A DNA stretch of 64,000 nucleotides from Limnobacter sp. (GTDB lineage: Bacteria; Pseudomonadota; Gammaproteobacteria; Burkholderiales; Burkholderiaceae_B), in NCBI GenBank assembly GCA_029866125.1, contig JARWZZ010000012.1, positions 1 to 64,000 of the forward strand, given 5' to 3'. The notes below the pieces were generated by a model. The model saw only the letters and a program-made list of their open reading frames with translations, did no database searches and was not told the DNA's origin. Position numbers and translations under genes: made by a program. Positions 1 through 8,101 of the stretch are shown piece after piece. Each line of letters begins with the position of its first letter. Within the stretch, counting starts at the first letter, position 1.

Positions 1-80
1 CCCATTCCGAACAGGACCGTGAAACGCCTTAGCGCCGATGATAGTGTGCATTCGCATGTGAAAGTAGGACATCGTCAGGC
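1..80 (+). rRNA. rrf: 5S ribosomal RNA, 3' part
   Basis: The first 80 bases match the 3' two thirds of a proteobacterial 5S rRNA. The conserved CCGAACTC-like loop is present in a slightly variant form (CCGAACAGG), followed by the GCGCCGATGATAGTGTG stem and the GTGAAAGTAGGACATCGTCAGGC 3' strand. The 5' end lies outside the window, so this is the end of an rRNA operon transcribed rightward. Confidence 0.93.
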
Positions 81-99
81 TCTCCAATTCAATACAAGA

Positions 100-129
100 A
101 ACCCCGTCACGCAAAGACGGGGTTTTTTG
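100..129 (+). terminator. rRNA operon terminator
   Basis: An 8-bp perfect stem (ACCCCGTC at 101-108 pairing with GACGGGGT at 116-123) with a 7-base loop is followed directly by a run of T. It lies 20 bases after the 5S end and is the obvious intrinsic terminator of the rRNA operon. Confidence 0.92.
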
Positions 130-195
130 TTTTTAGACTTCGTTTTGTTTTTAGGCTTTAGTTTATTTTTAGACTTCAATTTGTTTTGAGGCTTC
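124..195. repeat. Degenerate ~19-bp tandem repeat, T-rich
   Basis: About four imperfect copies of a unit like TTTTTAGACTTCGTTTTG follow the terminator stem. Copies end in GACTTCG, GGCTTTAG, GACTTCAA and GGCTTCA. The opposite strand could encode a Lys/Asn/Ser-rich peptide, but that reading is only a consequence of the repeat. No function is evident. Confidence 0.6.
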
Positions 196-271
196 ACCCA
201 GGCCGTGGATTCTGGCGCAGTAGCGTTTGCAAACAGATAGCCGCAATCTAAAAGAATGCCAAACCAGATAC

Positions 272-317
272 AAAAAAGCCCCGCCAAATATATTTAGATA
301 TTTGTCGGGGCTTTTTT
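272..317 (-). terminator. Bidirectional intrinsic terminator
   Basis: GCCCCG (278-283) pairs with CGGGGC (306-311), and CAAATAT pairs with ATATTTG inside that stem after one mismatch. The hairpin is flanked by A6 on the left and T6 on the right, so it can work on both strands. It most likely ends the leftward serine hydrolase gene that stops at 380. Confidence 0.88.
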
Positions 318-379
318 GAATTCAGCTTTTGGATTTAGCTAGAAGCTTTTTTGAACAGCTGGAATGCCGCTCATTTGAA

Positions 380-1654
380 TCACTGTTTGATTGTTCGATG
401 AACCACAGAGCAATTCTTGGAAATACTCAGCAAAATTTTGCCAAGTGCCGGTAGTGATCTTGGGTCAAGAGACTTACCGGTGTTGAGAAGGGCTACAGCG
501 ATGTCTCGTGATGGGTCTGCCCAGCTCACAATGTTAATCAATCCAAGGTGGCCATAAGCCTTGCTTGCTTTTGTGCCGTAAAGGGAAACCAAATCTTCAC
601 CCAACATAAAGCCGTTGGAGAAGCGCATGGGAATCATCAGCATGCCGTCAATTGTCAATGGACCTGCGGGTTCGATCGCGCGTTTGATGGTTTCTGGCTC
701 AAACAGTTGCTTTCCTTCCCACATGCCACCGTTCAACATCATTTGATAAAAGCGGCTGACTTCGTCTGCGGTGCCGTATATGTTGCCGGCGGGAATGCAG
801 GCGTCCATAAATAAAGAAGTGTTGGATATGTTGGACACTTTCTCAAATTCAATTCCAAGCGCGCGCTTGGCTAGGATATTGATTGGGAAAGTGGGATCGG
901 CACCTGTGCTGTAGTTGAAAGCAGCGATGTCATGGTGCTTTTTTGGCAATCCATACGTGAGGAATTTCGCGCCGAGCGGCTTGCTGATTGTTTCCTGTAG
1001 GTAGTCGTTGACTGACATGCCGGTGATGCGTTGCACGATTTCACCTACAACATATCCACCTGTGATGGCATGGTAGGCCTGATTGGCTTTGTCGGCATCT
1101 TTGGCATAGCCCGCATTGATGAGGTCAATCACGGTGGTCCAGCGGAATAGCAGGGACGGGTCAGGATTTTTAATGGGTATGGTGGGTACGCCTGCACGGT
1201 GCGACAACACTTGGGAAATGGTGATGTTTTCTTTACCATTGGTGCCGAATTCGGGGATGTACTTCGCTACCCGATCATTGATGTTCAGTTTGCCTTGTTC
1301 TTGTAGCTTGTGGATCAGCATCGCGGTAATTGCTTTGGAGGCTGAGAAAAGGCAAATCGGTGTATCAGTGGTGAGCTCAACTTTTTCAGATGAGATGCCT
1401 GTGTAGCGGGTGGGTTCGTTACCTCGGGCGTGGCCGATTGCTCGATCCAGAATGACTTCGCCATGGCGCCGTATTGTGAGTGACAGGCCAGGTTGGAGGC
1501 CTGTTTTGTAGAAACTTTCAACCGTGTTCCATATGGCTTCTACATTTTCCCGCGTCATGTTGACGTCATAGGGTGATATTTCAGCAGAACTATTGATGTG
1601 TGTGACTTGGCCTAGCGTTTTCGGAATGCTGACCAGATTTGTTTTTTTAAACAT
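380..1654 (-). CDS. Serine hydrolase, beta-lactamase class C / EstB-like family
   Basis: A 424-residue protein of the beta-lactamase/transpeptidase-like fold (family of esterase EstB, class C beta-lactamases and D-aminopeptidases). The nucleophile motif SxxK is seen as S104-A-S-K107. The second motif is Y194-H-A196, so the usual YxN asparagine is replaced by alanine. A C-terminal HLG (in AYGHLGL, about residue 370) stands for the KTG/HxG triad. There is no clear signal peptide, so it is probably cytoplasmic. The YxA motif favours an esterase or lipase-like role over beta-lactam hydrolysis, but the substrate cannot be read from the sequence. It is transcribed leftward toward the terminator at 272-317; the next leftward gene lies 150 bp upstream. 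Confidence 0.85.
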   Translation of the reverse strand: MFKKTNLVSIPKTLGQVTHINSSAEISPYDVNMTRENVEAIWNTVESFYKTGLQPGLSLTIRRHGEVILDRAIGHARGNEPTRYTGISSEKVELTTDTPICLFSASKAITAMLIHKLQEQGKLNINDRVAKYIPEFGTNGKENITISQVLSHRAGVPTIPIKNPDPSLLFRWTTVIDLINAGYAKDADKANQAYHAITGGYVVGEIVQRITGMSVNDYLQETISKPLGAKFLTYGLPKKHHDIAAFNYSTGADPTFPINILAKRALGIEFEKVSNISNTSLFMDACIPAGNIYGTADEVSRFYQMMLNGGMWEGKQLFEPETIKRAIEPAGPLTIDGMLMIPMRFSNGFMLGEDLVSLYGTKASKAYGHLGLINIVSWADPSRDIAVALLNTGKSLDPRSLPALGKILLSISKNCSVVHRTIKQ

Positions 1655-1804
1655 TGTGTGGGGTCTCTGCTTTGTCTCTGATTTATTGTTGTTCAGTAAA
1701 TTTTAATTTACTCACAAGTATCTTTGCAGAGTTTGCCCCGGTCAATGGCGTAAGTAGACTTGCTTCTCTACTCCTGTATCGAACTGTAAAAAAATGGCAG
1801 TCGC

Positions 1805-2962
1805 TTAGGGTTTACATATTGGGATCGGCTTGTGCGTATCAGATATGGTGCCTTCTACGTTGGGTAATTTATTGAGGTCATATGTGAGGTCATGCAGCGT
1901 CTTGCTGGAGTGTTGGTCTGCCCCCGAAGCCCCGGTTGGTGCTTGACGCGGTGTGGACTGAAGCGGAAGTTCTTGCACAAATTTTTGAATGGGTCCAAGG
2001 CTGTCGCCCTTGAAGAATAAGACTGGGCTGAGCGTTCCAAGTACAGTGATGTGGTCTGTGCCTTTAATCGCAACCACTTTGGACGGGGTTTTGTTTTGGA
2101 GTAGGGCTTGATGAAGGCTAAGGCTGTTCCGCTTGGTGCTTACCAGTTCATCCGATTCGGGTGTCAGCAGCAATGTGGGTACATTCGAGGTTGCAACATA
2201 GTCGATTGGTTGTGAGTGAGCCGGGTAGTTGGGGTGATCAAACACCGGGCGTACTTCTTCCACACATATGGGATAGATGTTGTACGCGCCTGCAAGGCCA
2301 ATCAGCCCTTTGATTGTGGTTTGTCGATTGAGATTTTGCTGCCCTAGCCAGCGGTCGTCCATTGCAAGCATGGCTGCGTTGTAGGCCCCGGCGCTGTGCC
2401 CCATCATGATCAGGCGGCTGTCTGGTCTGTAGGGTTGATACTCTGCAGTGGCTAGCAATTGCAGTACTTTGGCGCTGGCTTTGGCCCCATCCTCTAGGAA
2501 TTGTGGGTATTTAACCTCGGGGTAAACTCGGTAGTTGGGTATGGCAGTGATGTAACCCATGGACGCAAGCCTGCGGCCCACAAATTCGTACTCGGACTTT
2601 TCACCACGATTCCAGCTGCCACCGTAAAAAAATACAACGACCGGGGTTTTTGCTGTGGACTCTGGATTGGGTTGCTCGGGTAGGTAGAGGTCCATGGTCA
2701 ACCGCGGGTTGGTGTCGAATGCGATGTTTTCTTGGACTGTGCCCCCGTGAATTTTGGAGATGGAGTTGATCATCTGCACGGCTGAGCAACCACCGAGCGC
2801 AAACAAGGGTAGCACCTTCAATATTGGCACCACACGGTCGAATGCACGCGGCACCAGGCGACGCAGCATTTGAGTGGATGGAAATCTAAATTTCGCTGAG
2901 GATTGGGGTGTTTTCGGAGTCATTGTAAGGTCGCTGTGGCTTGTTTGGTCTTGTTTCGTCAT
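1805..2962 (-). CDS. Alpha/beta hydrolase, probable lipoprotein esterase
   Basis: A 385-residue alpha/beta hydrolase of the BD-FAE / carboxylesterase type. An oxyanion-hole segment YGGSW (about residue 113) precedes the nucleophile elbow GHSAG with Ser190. Asp and His candidates follow near ESDEL and GTDHI. A hydrophobic stretch ending LFALGGC (Cys59) looks like a lipobox. Starting at Met32 (base 2869) would give a normal 27-residue lipoprotein signal peptide, so the annotated start may be too far upstream. If lipidated, the enzyme would sit in the periplasm on a membrane. Substrate unknown. It is co-directional with the serine hydrolase downstream, 150 bp away. Confidence 0.85.
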   Translation of the reverse strand: MTKQDQTSHSDLTMTPKTPQSSAKFRFPSTQMLRRLVPRAFDRVVPILKVLPLFALGGCSAVQMINSISKIHGGTVQENIAFDTNPRLTMDLYLPEQPNPESTAKTPVVVFFYGGSWNRGEKSEYEFVGRRLASMGYITAIPNYRVYPEVKYPQFLEDGAKASAKVLQLLATAEYQPYRPDSRLIMMGHSAGAYNAAMLAMDDRWLGQQNLNRQTTIKGLIGLAGAYNIYPICVEEVRPVFDHPNYPAHSQPIDYVATSNVPTLLLTPESDELVSTKRNSLSLHQALLQNKTPSKVVAIKGTDHITVLGTLSPVLFFKGDSLGPIQKFVQELPLQSTPRQAPTGASGADQHSSKTLHDLTYDLNKLPNVEGTISDTHKPIPICKP

Positions 2963-3264
2963 TGGCTCATTCTATCCGACAGTGGGGGTTTGTACCGGCG
3001 AGCCCAAGCAGGAGTGTCGGGGTTGAAGTGGTTGTGAGGTCGCTCTCACAAAGGTTCACGCAAATTTTTGTCGGAAATTTTACATTTATTATAAGTATTG
3101 TTGTATTTCTGAATCTGAATGCATTTGTATCTGAGTATTCCTTAATGAAACGTCGAGAAAGTGCGCCACCCAGGGTGAGTGTTCGGTTGGCAAAGGCCCG
3201 CAGAGGCTGTGCGCGTTGAGTTAAATAAATCAAAAGGCTCTTAATAAAAGCGGCCTGAGGAGAC
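2963..3264. other. Divergent intergenic region (302 bp)
   Basis: This separates the leftward hydrolase from the rightward DUF1302 operon. I see no gene here; the open frames across it on both strands lack family resemblance. It holds one plausible promoter for the rightward operon, listed separately, and a GAGGAG ribosome-binding site at 3257-3262. Confidence 0.7.
3068..3095 (+). promoter_or_regulatory. Candidate sigma70 promoter of the DUF1302 operon
   Basis: TTGTCG (3068-3073) and TATAAG (3090-3095) are separated by 16 bp in an AT-rich stretch about 170 bp upstream of the DUF1302 start. The match is reasonable but not proven; other AT-rich hexamers nearby could serve. Confidence 0.35.
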
Positions 3265-5331
3265 ATGCAAATGATTCAGTTGTTGGGTTGTCGCTTGCCA
3301 TCATCTAGGGCAGCTTTGAGTTTTGCCAAACATTCTGCCAAACAAGTACAACCCCCGTTTTATCCGTCGAGGCTCAGCTTTTCAATCAGCGCTGTGCTCG
3401 GCCTGTCGATGCTTTCGGTGGGGTCTTTTGCGAATGCGGCGGGTACTTTCTCGGGCCCCGGTGGGATTGAGGGGCGATGGGCTGCTGAGGTAAGTGTTGG
3501 TGCGTCGATGAGAACTCGCGATGCGGACCCCTCGATTGTGTTTATCGGCAATGGCGGTACGGCATCCAGTAACACGGTAGACGACGGTAACTTGAATTAC
3601 AAGAAGGGCGACATCGTCAATTCGGTTGCCAAAATTGTGGGTGAGTTGGAGGTTAAGAAAGGCAATGTAGGCGCGTTTTTCCGTGCCAAGGCTTATTCTG
3701 ACCCCACAACCAAGAGAGACAAGGTACCGCACGGTTCATCGGCCAATGGGTATGGACGTGACGAGCCGCTTCGGGATAACAATGTACCCAACGGCAGTAA
3801 GTTTGAAGATGTGCAGTTGTTGGATGCCTATGGTTTTGCCAACTTCAAGCCCTTTGATAAGCCTTTGACGGTGAAGTTTGGCAATCAGGTGGTGACCTGG
3901 GGTGAGGCGCTGTTTATTTTGGGCGGTGTCAACCAATATTCAAACTTTGACGCGGCTGCATTAAGGAAGCCGGGCGCGCAGTTGAAGGAGGTGTTCCTGC
4001 CTATTCCGCAGTTGTATGCAAACTTTCAAGCCACTGATAGTCTTTCTTTGGAAAGTTTTGTTCAGCTAAACCATGAAAAGGTGTCGGTAGACGCTTGTGG
4101 TACTTTCTTTTCACCTGCTGATTTGTTGAACTGTGGGCGATCTGGCTCTGCACTGAATGCGGGTGTGTTGGGATTGAGTGCAGGGGGTCAAAACCTGTTT
4201 GTAGACTTTACTGGTTATTCCGATGCCCAAAGTTTGAACGGGGGGGGAACCCCGGTGATTAGGGGCCCTAACGGTGCGCCAGTGCCATTGGTTTCCCCAA
4301 TTGTGGGGCAGTTGCTGCCTGCGCTTCAGGATATCAATTTCAGGATGGATGAGGCCAATGAGCGCCGCGCGCCTGACGGTGGTCAAGCAGGTGTGTCTGC
4401 TCGTTATTATGCGGGTGATATTGGCACAGAGTTTGGCTTTTATGCGGTCAACTACCACCAGCGTTTGCCAGCATTGAGTTTGATTACTCGCCCCACGCAG
4501 GATCCAAATTCAGTGTTCAGTGGCCAGGGCTTGGGTGGCCAGTTGGGGGTGACGCCTCTGTCCTATTTCTTTGATTTTGGTAAAGAAAATATCAAAGTAT
4601 TGGGTACGTCTGCTGCCACGGAGGTGGGTGGGTTCTCCTTGTTTGGTGAAGTTAGTTTCACCAAGGATTACCCTGTTTCGTACAACACGGCTGACTTTAT
4701 CAAAGGCACGGGTACGGGTGACGGACCTTTGGGTGGCTTCCAAGCTCAGGCTCAAGCTGCGCCGGCGGGCACGATTGTGGCTGGCTATAAGCCCTTGGAC
4801 AAGGTGCAAATGCAGGTGTCTACGGTGAAATTGTTCCCGCAAGTTTTAGGCTCCAGCGGTTTGGCAGTTGTGGGTGAGTTGGGTATGCAGATTTGGAAGG
4901 GGATTGGTGACCCGTTTACCGGCGAGCGTTTTGGCCGCTCACCGGCTTTTGGTGCGGCGGACCATCAAACCTATGCGGCCGGGGGCGGTTGCACTTTGGC
5001 GGTGAATCCGAATCCACGAAACTGCGTGGTGGATGGTTTTGCAACCAAGACGGCTGCGGGTTATCGAGTACTGGGCGTTCTGACCTATCCTGATGTAGGA
5101 TATGGCATTACGCTAAAACCTCGTTTATTCTTTGCTCATGACTTTAAAGGTACTTCGGCTGATGGTGTGTTCCTTGAGGACCGCATGAACCTTGGTATAG
5201 GTTTAAGGGCTGAGATTCAATCGGGTAGTTATTTTGCGGAAACCAATTACAGTCGTTTCAGCGACAAGGCGTATTTTGATCCTTTAAAGGATCGTGACTT
5301 CTTGTCCCTGGTGTTGGGCGCCAACATTTAA
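3265..5331 (+). CDS. DUF1302 family outer-membrane protein
   Basis: A 688-residue DUF1302 protein. After a long basic leader, a hydrophobic segment ending FANAAG (about residue 58) gives a signal peptide. The rest is rich in Gly, Tyr and Phe with alternating hydrophobic strands, and it ends in a beta-strand of the outer-membrane barrel type (FLSLVLGANI). Ribosome-binding site GAGGAG lies just before the start; the ATG at 3271 is equally well placed. DUF1302 proteins are predicted outer-membrane channels or receptors that co-occur with DUF1329 genes, as here. It is the first gene of a four-gene rightward operon with DUF1329, a YCF48 propeller and an MMPL transporter. Transport of a hydrophobic or lipid cargo is inferred from the context, not shown. 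Confidence 0.9.
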   Translation: MQMIQLLGCRLPSSRAALSFAKHSAKQVQPPFYPSRLSFSISAVLGLSMLSVGSFANAAGTFSGPGGIEGRWAAEVSVGASMRTRDADPSIVFIGNGGTASSNTVDDGNLNYKKGDIVNSVAKIVGELEVKKGNVGAFFRAKAYSDPTTKRDKVPHGSSANGYGRDEPLRDNNVPNGSKFEDVQLLDAYGFANFKPFDKPLTVKFGNQVVTWGEALFILGGVNQYSNFDAAALRKPGAQLKEVFLPIPQLYANFQATDSLSLESFVQLNHEKVSVDACGTFFSPADLLNCGRSGSALNAGVLGLSAGGQNLFVDFTGYSDAQSLNGGGTPVIRGPNGAPVPLVSPIVGQLLPALQDINFRMDEANERRAPDGGQAGVSARYYAGDIGTEFGFYAVNYHQRLPALSLITRPTQDPNSVFSGQGLGGQLGVTPLSYFFDFGKENIKVLGTSAATEVGGFSLFGEVSFTKDYPVSYNTADFIKGTGTGDGPLGGFQAQAQAAPAGTIVAGYKPLDKVQMQVSTVKLFPQVLGSSGLAVVGELGMQIWKGIGDPFTGERFGRSPAFGAADHQTYAAGGGCTLAVNPNPRNCVVDGFATKTAAGYRVLGVLTYPDVGYGITLKPRLFFAHDFKGTSADGVFLEDRMNLGIGLRAEIQSGSYFAETNYSRFSDKAYFDPLKDRDFLSLVLGANI

Positions 5332-5410
5332 AACGACGATGACAAATTCAGAAGTACTTTTATCAAAAGTGCAGATGGAAAAAAGAAAGCAAATTGACCA
5401 AGGAGGCAAG

Positions 5411-6757
5411 ATGAAATTTGCATTAAAGAAGTGGGTAGTAATGCTGGCTCTCACCAGCGGTGCTGCTTCTATGGGTGTTGCGAATGCGGCGCCTGATTTT
5501 TCCCGTCTCGGTAAGGACCTGACCCCACTGGGTGCAGAGAAAGCTGGTAACAAAGATGGCAGCATTCCCGAGTGGACTGGTGGTATTCCAAAACCAATCC
5601 CTGGCTTTGACCGCACAAAGGGTTACAAAAACCCGTTTGAGGCCGATAAGCCGATTTTGACCATCACCGCGGCCAATATGGAGCAGCACAAAGCGTTGCT
5701 TGCACCGGGCCAGATGGAAATGATGAAGCGTTACCCAACCTTCAAAATGAACGTGTACCCAACACGTCGCTCGGCTGTGTTCCGTGAAGATGTTCACAAA
5801 TACGCCAAGGAAGAAGCCAGCAAGGTCAAGTTGACTGACGGTGGCAATGGCGTAGAAGGTGCGAACAAGACCAACGTTCCTTTCCCAATCCCTGAAACTG
5901 GCGTAGAAGTGGTGTGGAACCACAACTTCCGCGACTTCGGTGGTTCGATTTTGCGTGAGTCTGCAGACTTCCCCGTACAAACCAATGGCACTTACACCTT
6001 GGGCAAGCGTATTGAGCGAATTGCTTATGCGTCGTACATGGATGATGCTGAACCCAACCGCATTTTCTATTACATGAACGAAACCACTGCACCAGCCAAT
6101 GCGGCCGGTGAGGTGGCTTTGGTGCATGAGCCGATCAATCAGGTGAAAGAGCCGCGTTTGGCTTGGCAGTACAACCCTGGGCAGCGCCGTGTAATTCGTG
6201 CGCCTGAACTGGCTTATGACTCACCAGGTTTGGGTTCGGACGGCTTGCGTACCAACGATGACTTCAACGGTTACAACGGCTCACCAGACCGCTACGAGTG
6301 GAAGTTGATTGGTAAGAAGGAGATGTACATTCCTTACAACAACTACAAGCTGACAGACAAAGCCTTGAAGTACAAAGACATTGTTTTGGGCAACCACTTG
6401 AACCCTGAATTCACGCGCTACGAAAAGCATCGCGTGTGGGTTGTTGAAGGCAATTTGCGTCCAGGTAAGCGTCACATTTATTCCAAGCGGGTGTTCTTCA
6501 TTGATGAAGACAGCTGGGGTATTGCACACGCTGACCAGTACGACTCACGTGGTGGATTGTGGCGTGTAAGGGAAGCATTTGGTGCCCAGTTGTATGATGC
6601 GCCAGTTTATGCTTCTGCTGCTGAAGCCATTTACGACTTGCAAGCTCGTCGTTACCTTGTAAACGGCCTGACCAACGAAGAAAAACCTGTTGAGTTTGGC
6701 AAGAAGTTCAAGAATGCTGACTTCTCTCAGGCGGCCCTGCGCCGTATGGGTAGATAA
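5411..6757 (+). CDS. DUF1329 family periplasmic protein
   Basis: A 448-residue DUF1329 protein. I chose the ATG at 5411 because AGGAGG lies right before it (5401-5406) and it begins a clean signal peptide (MKFALKKWVVMLALTSG, cleavage after GVANA). The long upstream extension of the open frame overlaps the end of the DUF1302 gene and is not likely translated. Aromatic-rich repeats such as the tyrosine and tryptophan motifs around RLAWQYNPGQRRV are typical of the family. DUF1329 proteins have been related structurally to LolA/LolB-type lipid carriers, which would fit a role handing a hydrophobic molecule across the periplasm. The DUF1302 partner is 79 bp upstream. Confidence 0.9.
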   Translation: MKFALKKWVVMLALTSGAASMGVANAAPDFSRLGKDLTPLGAEKAGNKDGSIPEWTGGIPKPIPGFDRTKGYKNPFEADKPILTITAANMEQHKALLAPGQMEMMKRYPTFKMNVYPTRRSAVFREDVHKYAKEEASKVKLTDGGNGVEGANKTNVPFPIPETGVEVVWNHNFRDFGGSILRESADFPVQTNGTYTLGKRIERIAYASYMDDAEPNRIFYYMNETTAPANAAGEVALVHEPINQVKEPRLAWQYNPGQRRVIRAPELAYDSPGLGSDGLRTNDDFNGYNGSPDRYEWKLIGKKEMYIPYNNYKLTDKALKYKDIVLGNHLNPEFTRYEKHRVWVVEGNLRPGKRHIYSKRVFFIDEDSWGIAHADQYDSRGGLWRVREAFGAQLYDAPVYASAAEAIYDLQARRYLVNGLTNEEKPVEFGKKFKNADFSQAALRRMGR

Positions 6758-6791
6758 GTCGTTCTGAACTGATCTGAGTTGTTCAAAAGCC

Positions 6792-6818
6792 CTGATGGAG
6801 CCGTTTTGGTTCCATCAG
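6792..6818 (+). other. Intra-operon RNA hairpin
   Basis: CTGATGGAGCC (6792-6802) pairs with GGTTCCATCAG (6808-6818) around a 5-base loop, allowing one G-U pair. No T-run follows, so it is not a classical terminator. It lies between the DUF1329 gene and the YCF48 gene and could stabilise the upstream mRNA or set expression ratios. Confidence 0.55.
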
Positions 6819-6872
6819 CGGCGAATCCAAGGGCGGTTTCTACGCCCAAAATTTATGGTAATCGGAGAACAC

Positions 6873-8087
6873 ATGAGTAAGCCTTGGTTGGCATCTGCCA
6901 TGGGTGTGCGCTTGAAGGTGTTGAGTGCTGCTGTGCTGTTGAGCATGGCGCCCGCAACTTTCAATGCCGCTTGGGCAGCAAAAGATTTGCTTCAATTGCC
7001 GGCTGTGGTGGCGCCCAAAGCTGCCCGTGCCCTGACTTTGAATATTGACTCACGCGGTAACCGTGTGGTTGTTGTAGGCGAGCGCGGCATTGTTTTGTTT
7101 CGTGATCAAGGAGCGCAAGCACTTGAAGGGGCTGTGAAAGACAGCCAAGGCGGTTTTTGGAAACAGGCGGCGGTGCCTGTGTCTGTCAACCTAACCAGTG
7201 TGAAGTTCGCCACTGATAAGCTTGTATTTGCGACTGGGCATGACGGCGTGGTGTTGAAGTCTTTAGATGCTGGCGCCACATGGAAGGTGGTGTTTGATGG
7301 CAACAAGTCCAATGAGCAAGTGCTGGCTGCGGCCAAGGCCAAGTTGGACGCATTGACTCAAGCTGTTGAGGCAAAACGGGCTGCGCCTGCATCGAAAGGC
7401 CAATCCTTAGAAGAAATGGAAGTTGCGCTGGAGACCTTGCAGTTTGCATTTGAGGATGCCGAGGCGGGTGCCCGATTTGGCCCTGCGCGCCCCATGTTGG
7501 ACGTTTGGTTTAAAGACGACAAGACAGGTTGGGTGGTTGGTAGTTACGGGCAAATTTTCGAGACAGTGGATGGCGGTAACAACTGGAAGCTGATTGCTGA
7601 CCGTTTGGACAACCCGGACTCTCGTCACTACAACGGTTTGTGGGGTGATGGCAAAGGCATGTTGCTGATTGCTGGTGAGGCAGGGCGGGTTTACCAATCC
7701 AACGATTTTGGTGCAACTTGGAAGCGCCACGACACGGGTTACAACGGCCACTTTTACGGTGCTTTGGCCACTCAAAACGCAGCAGGCGAAACCTCGCTAT
7801 TGGCATACGGGTTCCGAGGGAATGCTTATCGGTTTGGTGCCGGTGCTGACAAATGGCTTAAGTTGGCAAGTCCAACCACGGAAAGCCTTGTAGGTGCGGT
7901 CGCCGACGCGCAGCGCATTGTGTTAGTGGATCAAGCCGGGCGATTGGTTGTTGCAGAAAATGCTGCGACCACATTGCGCTTGCTGACCACCAAAGAAGGA
8001 ACGCCAACCACCGGCCTGGCCAAGGTGGGCGCTGAATTGATTATGAGCGCACAGGGCGGGCCTAGAACGTCGCCCATTCCTCAATAA
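6873..8087 (+). CDS. YCF48/BNR-repeat beta-propeller protein, exported
   Basis: A 404-residue protein starting at the ATG at 6873, which follows CGGAG at 6863-6867 and opens a signal peptide (hydrophobic core LKVLSAAVLLSMAPATF, cleavage after AAWA). Repeats of the BNR/YCF48 type are seen: DAGATWKVVF, DGGNNWKLIA and DFGATWKRHD, each preceded by a GxVY/GxIF strand, the hallmark of photosystem-II-stability-factor-like (YCF48/HCF136) propellers. A helical insert (about residues 150-190) separates two sets of blades. In this operon type the propeller is predicted to be a periplasmic partner of the RND transporter encoded 14 bp downstream. Confidence 0.85.
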   Translation: MSKPWLASAMGVRLKVLSAAVLLSMAPATFNAAWAAKDLLQLPAVVAPKAARALTLNIDSRGNRVVVVGERGIVLFRDQGAQALEGAVKDSQGGFWKQAAVPVSVNLTSVKFATDKLVFATGHDGVVLKSLDAGATWKVVFDGNKSNEQVLAAAKAKLDALTQAVEAKRAAPASKGQSLEEMEVALETLQFAFEDAEAGARFGPARPMLDVWFKDDKTGWVVGSYGQIFETVDGGNNWKLIADRLDNPDSRHYNGLWGDGKGMLLIAGEAGRVYQSNDFGATWKRHDTGYNGHFYGALATQNAAGETSLLAYGFRGNAYRFGAGADKWLKLASPTTESLVGAVADAQRIVLVDQAGRLVVAENAATTLRLLTTKEGTPTTGLAKVGAELIMSAQGGPRTSPIPQ

Positions 8088-8101
8088 AATCGGACATAAA
8101 C

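Noticed and set aside
75..287. Lysine-rich 70-codon frame over the rRNA terminator
   Set aside because: It reads the opposite strand of the T-rich tandem repeat and the terminator and overlaps 5S rRNA; not a gene.
5423..6127. Antisense frame (234 codons) inside the DUF1329 gene
   Set aside because: DUF1329 identity, signal peptide and ribosome-binding site settle the coding strand.
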